A stretch of 6,564 nucleotides of DNA from an uncultured Marvinbryantia sp. (GCA_934373455.1 CAKRON010000119.1:1-6564); one strand, 5' to 3'; numbered from the stretch's first letter, positions 1 through 6,481 are shown. Program-made: numbers and translations. The notes: generated by a model from the letters alone, not told the origin.

Positions 1-64
1 CAAGATATTCATCAACGGATGATTTCATTATTGACTTTTTTAAAATATATACTTTTATTGCCAT
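1..64 (-). CDS. N-terminus of an unidentified gene, cut by the window edge
   Basis: An ATG at 64-62 opens a minus-strand reading frame that stays open for 21 codons to the window edge and begins MAIKVYILKKSIMKSS. An AGAGGA ribosome binding site lies at 74-79, 9 bases before the ATG. A promoter-like sequence and a palindrome lie further upstream (99-143), and a strong terminator at 171-209 isolates the gene from its upstream neighbour, so it probably starts its own transcript. The visible residues are basic and give no recognisable domain. I cannot name a function. The start is supported by the ribosome binding site and promoter context rather than by homology. Confidence 0.5.
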   Translation of the reverse strand, partial: MAIKVYILKKSIMKSSVDEYL

Positions 65-98
65 TTTTTATATCCTCTTTCTCATGAATACCTTTTTT

Positions 99-127
99 AT
101 CATATCATTATTTTCATACATTTGAAA
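99..127 (-). promoter_or_regulatory. Extended -10 promoter for the left-edge gene
   Basis: Read on the minus strand, the -10 box TATGAT (99-104) is preceded by TGA, giving the extended -10 form TGnTATGAT. A weak -35 TTTCAA (122-127) lies 17 bases upstream. The poor -35 is typical of promoters that rely on an extended -10 or on an activator. Its core is identical over 17 bp to the promoter before the phospholipase D gene. Confidence 0.5.
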
Positions 128-143
128 CCCGATTATGTATGAA
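113..143. promoter_or_regulatory. Operator-like inverted repeat
   Basis: TTCATACAT (113-121) and ATGTATGAA (135-143) form a perfect 9-bp inverted repeat with a 13-bp spacer, so equivalent bases are about two helical turns apart. The spacer contains the -35 box of the left-edge gene, so a dimeric regulator bound here would contact or block the polymerase site. The identity of the regulator is unknown. Confidence 0.4.
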
Positions 144-170
144 TTTTATGAAAGCCTTTTTAGTATACTC

Positions 171-209
171 AAAAAACTCCCGTTTTGCAATTCAAAACGG
201 GAGTTTTTT
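171..209. terminator. Perfect bidirectional rho-independent terminator
   Basis: The arms at 171-187 and 193-209 are exact reverse complements over 17 bp, with a 5-base loop at 188-192. Each arm ends in a run of six A or T, so the transcript from either strand is a GC-containing stem (core ACTCCCG/CGGGAGT) followed by U residues. On the minus strand it ends the transcript carrying the broken radical SAM gene, whose last stop codon is at 212. No gene reading into it from the left on the plus strand is visible. Confidence 0.9.
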
Positions 210-211
210 AT

Positions 212-881
212 TCAGAAGCGTATCGAAACCATCATTATTCTAAATGGCTGATTGTCATGATAGGCCATCATCATCGGGGAACGAAGCGTATCCAGCAACG
301 ATTTTTCTCTGATATTTGAATCCGAATAGTGAATAAATACACACGGATCAATATCGCCATTTGCATTGATATGAAGATAACGATGACCACCTGCAATACA
401 TCCGCCTACATATTCTGCGTCGTTCTGAAAATCCATCGCAAACAATGGCTTTGTTGCACGATACTTACGGATCTTTTCATATACACCAGTACGCTGTTGT
501 GGTGTTGGCATCAGTTCCGGAACTGCATCATTTCCAACTGGCATATAATGGAAATACCATAAACCAGTTTCTTACTTCTGAGCAGTTCCATGGCTTTACG
601 CACTTTCTGATAAACCCCCAAGCCACGGCGTCCATCTGTAGCCTCTTCAAATCCTTCCAGTGAAATTGCCGGAACGAAATTACCAACCCGAAGCATCTCA
701 TCTGCAAATTCTTCATCGATCAGTGTAGCATTGGTGAAACAAAGGAATACGCAATCGGAATGTTTTTCACAGAGACGGATCAAGTCTTTTTTACGAACCA
801 ATGGTTCTCCGCCGGTATATTACAGTTATATTTTGCCCTTAACTCTTCTTCTTTTTTCCATCCGACGAGCGCTGCATTCAT
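212..881 (-). pseudogene. Decayed radical SAM protein gene (three fragments in three frames)
   Basis: An AGGAGG ribosome binding site (890-895) and ATG at 881 start a frame reading MNAALVGWKKEEELRAKYNC, which stops at 780 after 33 codons. A second frame, beginning about 816 with TGGEPLVRKKDLIRLCEKH, carries the GGEP SAM-binding motif and the later core strands (FTNATLIDEEF, SLEGFEE) to about 550. A third frame, starting WYFHYMPVGND near 559, contains the SPASM-like stretch CIAGGHRYLHINANGDIDPC and ends at 212. The CxxxCxxC motif that binds the catalytic 4Fe-4S cluster should lie between fragments 1 and 2 and is absent. From memory, relatives continue for several dozen residues past the final YHDNQPF, so the C-terminus also looks truncated. 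The substrate of this family is unknown to me. The gene is 51 bp downstream of the HdeD-like gene and probably co-transcribed. Enzyme activity is very unlikely. A frameshift-prone assembly is the alternative, but it would not explain the missing cysteine segment. Confidence 0.85.
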
Positions 882-932
882 TGTATTTTCCTCCTATTTG
901 TAATTGCTTCTCTTTTTGATCTCTTTTTATCT

Positions 933-1460
933 TCATAGTATTTGCGGATCGGTCTTAACCGTACAATGTACAATATAATGCCTCATCCCAGCTTCCATCA
1001 GTAATGCAATGCCTGCAATCAGCAAGGTCTTACCAATCACGATCATTATACCTGCTACCCCGGATAATACAGAAAAAAACAAAATCCATTTCCATTCTGC
1101 CATTCCGAATCTCCAGGCATCTACCGATGTCTGTATGGCGAGAAGACTGTCCAGCAAAATCAAAATTCCTAACCCTTCCAGCAAGTAAACTCCTTTATAA
1201 TGTTTGATGCAAAGAGTAATCACGCCCAATACGATTAAGAAAATTCCACAGGCCAGATCATATTGAAATGCAAGACAATACAGATCTTTTGAAAAATAGC
1301 CAATCATTTTTATAATTCCATATGCAATCAAAAGTATCCCAGCTACAGTCTTTCCATTTTCTCCCATCAAGTCAGGACGAACAATACAACAAAATCCGGA
1401 AATATAAAAAGCAATAGAAATTAAAATATACCCGACTTTCGCTGTTTTTAACTGTTTCAA
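933..1460 (-). CDS. HdeD/DUF308 family six-helix membrane protein
   Basis: This predicted integral membrane protein of 175 residues has six hydrophobic segments in three pairs, roughly residues 9-27, 36-54, 66-84, 89-109, 124-141 and 145-159. This is the usual plan and length of the HdeD/DUF308 (PF03729) family. The AWRFGM stretch after the fourth helix matches the usual family pattern there. HdeD of E. coli is linked to acid resistance, but most family members have no known biochemical role, so none is assigned. The start is chosen as TTG at 1460, because the AGGGAGG sequence at 1469-1475 is about 8 bases from it. A GTG at 1469 is in frame, but it overlaps that site and would leave no spacing. 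The gene ends 51 bp before the broken radical SAM gene and begins 96 bp after the MFS stop codon. No clear terminator was seen between the MFS gene and this one, so read-through is possible. Confidence 0.8.
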   Translation of the reverse strand: MKQLKTAKVGYILISIAFYISGFCCIVRPDLMGENGKTVAGILLIAYGIIKMIGYFSKDLYCLAFQYDLACGIFLIVLGVITLCIKHYKGVYLLEGLGILILLDSLLAIQTSVDAWRFGMAEWKWILFFSVLSGVAGIMIVIGKTLLIAGIALLMEAGMRHYIVHCTVKTDPQIL

Positions 1461-1468
1461 ATCTCTCA

Positions 1469-1475
1469 CCTCCCT
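1469..1475 (-). promoter_or_regulatory. Ribosome binding site that decides the HdeD-like start
   Basis: On the minus strand AGGGAGG at 1469-1475 sits about 8 bases before TTG (1460-1458). It directly abuts the longer candidate start GTG (1469-1467), which makes the GTG unlikely. Confidence 0.6.
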
Positions 1476-1556
1476 GTAATTACCCTTGTGTTAGGATTAA
1501 TTTATTCCATTTATTGTTTTCTCACAATGGTCAAAACAGGGATTGATTTATTTTAT

Positions 1557-2732
1557 TTATCTGCCTTTCATTTTGTCAAAAAACAAAAGCCCCACAACCA
1601 ATACGATTGGAAATATCAGTCCAACTGCCATACCGCTTCTGATATTATTACCGGCTAACTGTGTAACACGGCCGACAATTCCCGGTCCAATACTTCCCCC
1701 TAAATCTCCGGCCATAGCAAGCAGGGCAAACATTGCCGTTCCTCCTGTTGGAAACTTTTTGGATGAAATACTTAAAGTACCAGGCCACATGATTCCAACA
1801 GAAAATCCGCATAAAATACATCCTATGAGTCCAATAACCGGATTGGCAAAAAGCGATGCAAAGACATAACATACTATACATAGCACACCGGATCCAAGCA
1901 TAAATTTTGTTAAATTTACTTTTTCTCCATACTTTCCATATAGAATCCGGCAAATCCCCATCGATACCGCAAACAGACACGGGCCTAAAAGATCTCCCAT
2001 TGTTTTACTTAATCCCAGTGCAGCTTCCGCATACGCAGATGCCCACTGTGCCATAGATAATTCCGATGCACCGGAACAAATCATCAAAACAATCGCAATC
2101 CAGAAAAGTGGTGTCTTAAACAGTGTCCGTATCCCCATTCCTTCCCCTTCATCTACGAGATATTCGATAGGACATGTTGCAAAATTATAAATATTGTATG
2201 CAGGAATTAATGCTAACAGGATTGCAAGCCATTTCCAGCTGTCTATTCCGAAAACCGTAAAGAAAATTGTCGAAACAAGAATTGTTCCAACAGCTCCCCA
2301 GCAATAAAAAGAATGCAGAAGACTCATTGTCGCCTCTTTATTCTCAAATGGACATGCCTCGACAATTGGACTGCATAGCACTTCAATAAGTCCGCTGCCC
2401 ATCGCATATATTATTACACTGATGATTATTCCGGCAAATGGATCTGGCATTATTTCCGGAAGAAATGCCAAACCAATGAGACCTAATGCAGAACATATTT
2501 CGGAAGTTACAATGCATGCTCTGTAACCAATCCTGTCAACAAATTTCGCACAGAATAAATCTACTACCAGCTGCGTGAAGAAGAAACAGGTAGAAATAAG
2601 TGCTATATTTCCAAGTGTAATATTATAATCTGTATGAAATTTCAGATATAAAAGAGGTGCAAAATTTGCTGCGATCGCCTGCGTTATAAATCCAAGATAA
2701 CAAGCCAGTTTCGTTTTTTTATAATTTTTCAT
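1557..2732 (-). CDS. MFS transporter, 12 membrane helices
   Basis: This major facilitator superfamily permease of 391 residues has about twelve hydrophobic helices (near 10-31, 41-60, 73-92, 98-117, 140-161, 167-185, 206-224, 247-265, 276-294, 299-318, 333-357 and 366-386). The loop between helices 2 and 3 has the MFS signature-like DRIGYR (66-71), and the second half repeats it as RILYGKYGEK (262-271). The stretches LLHSFYCWG (138-146) and AMAGDLGGSIGP (339-350) resemble fucose-permease-like MFS proteins, which suggests a sugar or related small organic substrate. That substrate class is an inference. The ATG at 2732 follows AAGGAG (2740-2745) with 7-base spacing. It is transcribed away from the AraC-family gene across a shared 111-bp region, so it is the probable target of that regulator. 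Confidence 0.9.
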   Translation of the reverse strand: MKNYKKTKLACYLGFITQAIAANFAPLLYLKFHTDYNITLGNIALISTCFFFTQLVVDLFCAKFVDRIGYRACIVTSEICSALGLIGLAFLPEIMPDPFAGIIISVIIYAMGSGLIEVLCSPIVEACPFENKEATMSLLHSFYCWGAVGTILVSTIFFTVFGIDSWKWLAILLALIPAYNIYNFATCPIEYLVDEGEGMGIRTLFKTPLFWIAIVLMICSGASELSMAQWASAYAEAALGLSKTMGDLLGPCLFAVSMGICRILYGKYGEKVNLTKFMLGSGVLCIVCYVFASLFANPVIGLIGCILCGFSVGIMWPGTLSISSKKFPTGGTAMFALLAMAGDLGGSIGPGIVGRVTQLAGNNIRSGMAVGLIFPIVLVVGLLFFDKMKGR

Positions 2733-2759
2733 ATTGATGCTCCTTGTTTATTATTAGCT

Positions 2760-2779
2760 TGTATTATATAATATATACA
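2760..2779. promoter_or_regulatory. Candidate regulator site over the MFS -10 region
   Basis: TGTAT (2760-2764) and ATACA (2775-2779) are 5-bp inverted arms around a 10-bp AT-only spacer. The spacer holds a consensus TATAAT on the minus strand (2763-2768), the likely -10 of the MFS gene. At the matching -35 position (2786-2791) the minus strand reads ATGAAA, a poor match, which is what an activator-dependent promoter would show. The AT-only composition makes a chance palindrome quite possible. Confidence 0.3.
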
Positions 2780-2790
2780 TCTTCATTTCA

Positions 2791-2820
2791 TTGTAGATTA
2801 TCAGCATTTTATTGTAATAT
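2791..2820 (+). promoter_or_regulatory. Probable promoter of the AraC-family gene
   Basis: TTGTAG (2791-2796) and TAATAT (2815-2820) are separated by 18 bases and lie 23 bases before the ATG at 2844. The match to the consensus is partial. AAGGAG at 2832-2837 gives the ribosome binding site with 6-base spacing. Confidence 0.4.
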
Positions 2821-2843
2821 ATCGTATTATCAAGGAGCACCCT

Positions 2844-3761
2844 ATGGATTTTAAGAATCAATTTACCAGAATCATAACGGATGACAGTCTAATGGAAACA
2901 GCAATACACGGAAGCGAAGACTATCCATTCCACTATTATTATGAAAATCTTGCTCTGTTTGATTTTCATTGTATAGACTGGCACTGGCATAGCGAACTGG
3001 AATTTGTATATGTGGAAAGTGGCAACGTATCATTGAATATCGGCGATGAGCACATTGAACTTTGTACCGGAGAGGGAATCATGATTAACTCAAAAATCCT
3101 GCATAGATTCAAATCCACAAATGAAGCAATCATACCCAATTTTCTATTTCAACCATCATTTATAGCACCTACAGACAGTCTGATCTATTCAAAATATGTC
3201 TGTCCTGTACTTTCCTCTTCACTTAAATACATATGTTTCCATGACGATATTCTCTGGCAGACAGAAGTCCTTGAAATTATGAAGAAAATCTTTTCTCTTC
3301 AAAGTACAAATTTGAACATTGAGCTTTCTACTTCTATGCTTATTCAACAGCTTTGGATATTACTATTGGAAAATATAAACTTTAATCAGGCAGAAAATAA
3401 AATTACTACTGTATCAAGAACCAGACTTCAGTTGATGATGCAATACATTCATAATCACTATTTTGAAAATATAACACTGGAAGATATTGCAGAAAACGCA
3501 AATATCAGCAAAAGTACTGCACTTCATCTGTTTCAGGACAATCTCAAAATAACACCTGTAAATTACCTGATTACTTACCGACTTAAACAGGCTGCTTTAC
3601 TTCTTTTAAATACAGAAAAGAAAATAAACACGATTTCTTCTGAAACAGGCTTCAATAGTGTAGACCATTTTTGCCGCAGTTTTAAAAAAATATATGACGT
3701 AACTCCAACCAATTATCGAAAACAAGGCGTTAACAAAATTCGTCACAGTGCACCTATATAA
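2844..3761 (+). CDS. AraC-family transcriptional regulator with cupin sensor domain
   Basis: This 305-residue cytoplasmic DNA-binding protein has an N-terminal cupin-type ligand domain at about residues 40-105. HWHSELEFVYV (47-57) has the usual histidine/glutamate pattern, followed by the GDEHIELCTGEGIMI strand region. The C-terminal AraC/XylS domain runs from about 194 to 293 and has two helix-turn-helix units: ITLEDIAENANISKSTALHL (210-229) and INTISSETGFNSVDHFCRSF (261-280). The family end motif TPTNYRK is at 287-293. Length and domain order are normal for the family, which often activates carbohydrate genes in gut Firmicutes. It is the only plus-strand gene and is divergent from the MFS gene, its likely target. 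Its stop codon is 21 bp from the stop of the convergent phospholipase D gene, with no clear terminator between them. The ligand is unknown. Confidence 0.93.
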   Translation: MDFKNQFTRIITDDSLMETAIHGSEDYPFHYYYENLALFDFHCIDWHWHSELEFVYVESGNVSLNIGDEHIELCTGEGIMINSKILHRFKSTNEAIIPNFLFQPSFIAPTDSLIYSKYVCPVLSSSLKYICFHDDILWQTEVLEIMKKIFSLQSTNLNIELSTSMLIQQLWILLLENINFNQAENKITTVSRTRLQLMMQYIHNHYFENITLEDIAENANISKSTALHLFQDNLKITPVNYLITYRLKQAALLLLNTEKKINTISSETGFNSVDHFCRSFKKIYDVTPTNYRKQGVNKIRHSAPI

Positions 3762-3782
3762 TTCTGCCGGAGACTGTGTCAC

Positions 3783-5183
3783 TCACAATAGCTGTCGAAG
3801 AGGACGGATAACGATTCTAAGCACACCATAATAGAATTTCTTCTTCCAGTCCAATACTTTTCTCTCATACTTTGCCCCTATCTTTTCCTGACCATTTGCA
3901 AGTACTTCCTTGCTCTTTTCCATATAATCTGATTCTGTTGCACGAATCTGCTGATTCAGCTTTTCACTATCGATTACCAGCATCAGTTCGGTATCCAGAT
4001 ACGTGCTTCGCATATCCAGATTATAGGAACCCACTATGGACAGGCGATTATCAATCAGTACCGCTTTTGTATGCACCGGATAATCGTTCATCAACTCGTA
4101 AACAGCTGCTCCTGTTTCTAAAATCTTCTTTTTCTGATTCAGATAGTCAGTACATCCCCATGGATTGGAACCTTTTTCTACTGCATTCAGCACGATCTGT
4201 AATTTTGCATGATTTGAGATTTCTCGCAGCACGTCATACATATAGCCATTACAAATCACATACGGTGTCTGTATGATTACATGATCTGCGTTTTCTGAAA
4301 GATACTGTATTGTCTGAAGAACCTGTGGTACTTTTCGTCCCGCCTGCGTTCCGTTCTGAATCAGCGTGATTTTATTTGCCATCTCTGTATCTTTTTCCCA
4401 GGCACTGTAACTTTCTATATCCTTATACTTTTCCACTAAAGATGCATATAATTCTTCCAGATGTTGCTGCCCATCCGTATACTCAGAAGACGTTTTCTCT
4501 TTTTTTATACTCACACACTTTTCGTTCCAGATTTTATGAAAATAATCTTCCAGCTGAAGTAAAGATTCTCCGCATCCTTCTGATGTATCATACACTAAAA
4601 TATCTCGATCTACATTGATTCCTTTTTTATGATCTCCCAGGAAAATATCATTACTGTTGCGACCTCCAAGCAAATACATCTTTTCATCAACAATCAAGTA
4701 TTTATCATGCATACGATAATTTACTTTAAATAGATTGGCCGGCGTCACTGGATTATACACTCCCACTTCCACATTCTCACGGGATGCCAGCGCCTGAAAG
4801 TCACTGCTCTTGGCCAGAAACAGCTGTTGATAAATTCCGTCAATCAGTAACTGAATCTTTACACCTTTTGACGCAGCATGATTCAATGCTGCCAATATTT
4901 TAGTGCCGTTTTCGTCTGCACGCAAATCAAACGTAGACAGCACAATACTCTTCTTCGCAGTACCAATCATGCGAAGTCTCCATAACAATGCTTCTTCATT
5001 ATCATCTATGCAGTAAATTCTTTCCGTACCTGCTGTTTCTGAAGTAAACTCAGTTTTTCTCAGCATTTCTCCATAAGTTTCGTCTGGTTTCCTGCAAAAA
5101 AGCGGTGCAAGTATATTTACCAGCACCGCAATCAACAAAAAGCAGAAAACGACTTTGCATATTCTTCTTAATATTTTTTTCAT
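3783..5183 (-). CDS. Membrane-anchored phospholipase D family protein, ClsC-like cardiolipin synthase candidate
   Basis: This 466-residue protein has one N-terminal membrane helix (about residues 9-28) preceded by a basic KKILRR stretch, followed by two PLD-type catalytic halves. The first HKD motif, HDKYLIVDEKMYLLGGRN, has His159, Lys161 and Asp166. The second, HTKAVLIDNRLSIVGSYN, has His371, Lys373 and Asp378 and is followed by LDMRSTYLDTEL. All catalytic residues are intact. The GGRN ending of the first motif and the NLDMRST tail of the second resemble the ClsC/YmdC group of cardiolipin synthases, which join two phospholipids, rather than the two-helix ClsA type. Transphosphatidylation is inferred; a phospholipase or other phosphodiesterase role is possible. 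The start is set at ATG 5183, because AGGAG (5190-5194) is 6 bases away. The in-frame ATG at 5210 has no ribosome binding site and lies just after a -10 box. It follows the AI-2E gene by 46 bp. Confidence 0.88.
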   Translation of the reverse strand: MKKILRRICKVVFCFLLIAVLVNILAPLFCRKPDETYGEMLRKTEFTSETAGTERIYCIDDNEEALLWRLRMIGTAKKSIVLSTFDLRADENGTKILAALNHAASKGVKIQLLIDGIYQQLFLAKSSDFQALASRENVEVGVYNPVTPANLFKVNYRMHDKYLIVDEKMYLLGGRNSNDIFLGDHKKGINVDRDILVYDTSEGCGESLLQLEDYFHKIWNEKCVSIKKEKTSSEYTDGQQHLEELYASLVEKYKDIESYSAWEKDTEMANKITLIQNGTQAGRKVPQVLQTIQYLSENADHVIIQTPYVICNGYMYDVLREISNHAKLQIVLNAVEKGSNPWGCTDYLNQKKKILETGAAVYELMNDYPVHTKAVLIDNRLSIVGSYNLDMRSTYLDTELMLVIDSEKLNQQIRATESDYMEKSKEVLANGQEKIGAKYERKVLDWKKKFYYGVLRIVIRPLRQLL

Positions 5184-5189
5184 TTTGCG

Positions 5190-5194
5190 CTCCT
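5190..5194 (-). promoter_or_regulatory. Ribosome binding site that decides the phospholipase D start
   Basis: AGGAG on the minus strand ends 6 bases before ATG 5183. It supports that codon over the ATG nine codons upstream at 5210, which lacks any such sequence. Confidence 0.7.
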
Positions 5195-5220
5195 GCACTT
5201 TACACTTCATTTATATTTGT

Positions 5221-5249
5221 ATCATATCATTATTTTTCATTCGGCACAA
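5221..5249 (-). promoter_or_regulatory. Internal promoter for the phospholipase D gene
   Basis: On the minus strand TATGAT (5221-5226), preceded by TGA (extended -10), is 17 bases from TTGTGC (5244-5249). It overlaps the last codons of the AI-2E gene, whose stop is at 5230-5232, and would start transcription near 5214, about 30 bases before ATG 5183. The core is shared with the promoter at 99-127. Confidence 0.5.
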
Positions 5250-6447
5250 TAAAGGATGACGCAATTTCCTCCTCCGCATACTCTTCCACATCTGTTCTCG
5301 TTACTTGTTTTATATGTTGTTTTTTTAGGCGCAGATATACGAACTCCCGGAATATAGTATAAAATACCGATACAAGCGGAATGAAGATCAGCATACCTAT
5401 AATTCCCATAAGATTTCCACCGATTGTAACTGCCGCCAGCACCCAAATTGATGGAAGTCCTACTGATCCGCCAACCACATGAGGATAGATCAGATTACCT
5501 TCTATCTGCTGCAAAATCAGAAAAACTATAATAAATAAAACTGCCTGTTTTGGATTTACCATAAAGATCAAAAAACTTCCCACGACACAGCCAATAAAGG
5601 CTCCAAAGATAGGAACCAATGCGGTAAATGCAATCAAAATTCCAATCAAAAGTGCATATGGCATTTTTAAAATACTTAGCGTAATGACAAACATCATTCC
5701 GAGAATTACTGCTTCCAGACACTGTCCGGCAAGAAAATTTGCAAATGTCCGATATGTCAGCGAACATATGTTAAGAATTGCATCTGCTTTTTGTTTTGGA
5801 ATAAAAGCGAAAATCACTTTTCTTACCTGTAAATGTAATTTTTCTTTCTGAAAAAGAATATAGCACGCAAAGGAAAACGAAATAAAAAAGGTCGCTAATC
5901 CACTGGCAATGGAACCTACTGCTGTCATCGTCGTATTCATCATATTTCCGGCTCCGTTTCCAAGAAGACTTATTCCCCATTTAATCGCCTGATCAGGCTG
6001 AAACTGCAGCTGATCTACCAACTTCATAATATCCTGATTATCATGTGAAAATTCTCGAATCCAGTTTTGCATCTGTGGAATAAAATCTGAAATACTCGTC
6101 ATCAGATTTCCCATAGTCTGTGTAAGCTGTGGAATCACACCAAACATTACCAATACCATTACACCTGCTGCCAATATAATCGTAAAAAGCAGGCTTATCG
6201 GTCTCGCAGCTTTTTTGCCTATTTTATTATTTTCTTTTATCTTTCCGAGCATTTTCTTTTCCAGGAAACTCATTGGCACATTAATCACAAAGGCAATTGC
6301 ACCACCAAGCGCAAAAGGAAACACAATTTTCCATATTGACTTCAGCACTTCAATCACCACATCGAATTTCCACAAAGCAACTACAAGAAATGCCGTAAAC
6401 ACAATCAGTTCTCGAATTTTTTTCATAGAACATCTACTTAAATCCAC
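5230..6447 (-). CDS. AI-2E family transporter (PF01594)
   Basis: This 405-residue polytopic membrane protein is of normal family length. Paired helices lie near the N-terminus (about 12-27 and 38-58) and at 83-105. A soluble stretch of roughly 106-170 follows. The conserved C-terminal half contains GQCLEAVILG (241-250), ALLIGILIAFTALVPIFGAF (265-284), and the family signature QQIEGNLIYPHVVGGSVGLP (313-332) followed by GGNLMGIIGMLIFIPL (343-358). The family includes TqsA, described as an autoinducer-2 exporter, and sodium/proton antiporters. The name therefore does not establish quorum-sensing transport here, and no lux genes are in view. The charged C-terminal tail (QHIKQVTRTDVEEYAEEE) is cytoplasmic by prediction. 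The GTG start at 6447 is supported by GAGGGG (6455-6460) at 7-base spacing. ATG at 6426 is an in-frame alternative but has only a weak ribosome binding site. The gene is followed at 46 bp by the phospholipase D gene. Confidence 0.92.
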   Translation of the reverse strand: MDLSRCSMKKIRELIVFTAFLVVALWKFDVVIEVLKSIWKIVFPFALGGAIAFVINVPMSFLEKKMLGKIKENNKIGKKAARPISLLFTIILAAGVMVLVMFGVIPQLTQTMGNLMTSISDFIPQMQNWIREFSHDNQDIMKLVDQLQFQPDQAIKWGISLLGNGAGNMMNTTMTAVGSIASGLATFFISFSFACYILFQKEKLHLQVRKVIFAFIPKQKADAILNICSLTYRTFANFLAGQCLEAVILGMMFVITLSILKMPYALLIGILIAFTALVPIFGAFIGCVVGSFLIFMVNPKQAVLFIIVFLILQQIEGNLIYPHVVGGSVGLPSIWVLAAVTIGGNLMGIIGMLIFIPLVSVFYTIFREFVYLRLKKQHIKQVTRTDVEEYAEEEIASSFIVPNEK

Positions 6448-6454
6448 TATCTTT

Positions 6455-6460
6455 CCCCTC
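6455..6460 (-). promoter_or_regulatory. Ribosome binding site supporting the GTG start of the AI-2E gene
   Basis: Minus-strand GAGGGG lies 7 bases before GTG 6447, a normal distance. The downstream ATG at 6426 has only a weak AAGTAGATG stretch before it. Confidence 0.55.
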
Positions 6461-6481
6461 TTTTTCTTAATTTTTGATAAA

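Noticed and set aside
212..881. Treating the radical SAM pieces as several small functional genes, such as a peptide plus a maturase.
   Set aside because: The pieces join into one protein order with in-register homology, and only the first has a ribosome binding site.
826..936. A 36-codon minus-strand frame, beginning MKIKRDQKEK, whose ATG overlaps the TGA of the HdeD-like gene (ATGA arrangement).
   Set aside because: It runs through the ribosome binding site and start of the radical SAM gene, its lysine/arginine-rich content follows from A-rich DNA, and it has no ribosome binding site of its own. Stop-start overlap alone is not enough to call a gene.
1513..1528. ATTGT-N6-ACAAT dyad with a nearby minus-strand TTGACC, considered as a promoter and operator for the HdeD-like gene.
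   Set aside because: No -10 box sits at the right distance from TTGACC, and a 5-bp dyad in AT-rich DNA is weak evidence.
3744..3778. Inverted repeat CACAGT/ACTGTG between the convergent AraC and phospholipase D genes, considered as a terminator.
   Set aside because: The stem is only 6 bp with a loop of about 23 bases, no U-tract follows, and one arm is inside the AraC coding end.
3872..4618. Plus-strand open frames of 134 and 80 codons opposite the phospholipase D gene.
   Set aside because: They are antisense to a gene with intact catalytic motifs, lack ribosome binding sites and show no domain-like sequence.
5183..5210. Longer N-terminus of the phospholipase D protein starting at ATG 5210.
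   Set aside because: No ribosome binding site precedes it and it directly follows a -10 box; ATG 5183 has AGGAG at ideal spacing.
5230..6447. Quorum-sensing (autoinducer-2) export as the assigned role of the AI-2E family gene.
   Set aside because: The family name does not prove the substrate; members include ion antiporters, and no autoinducer genes are in the window.
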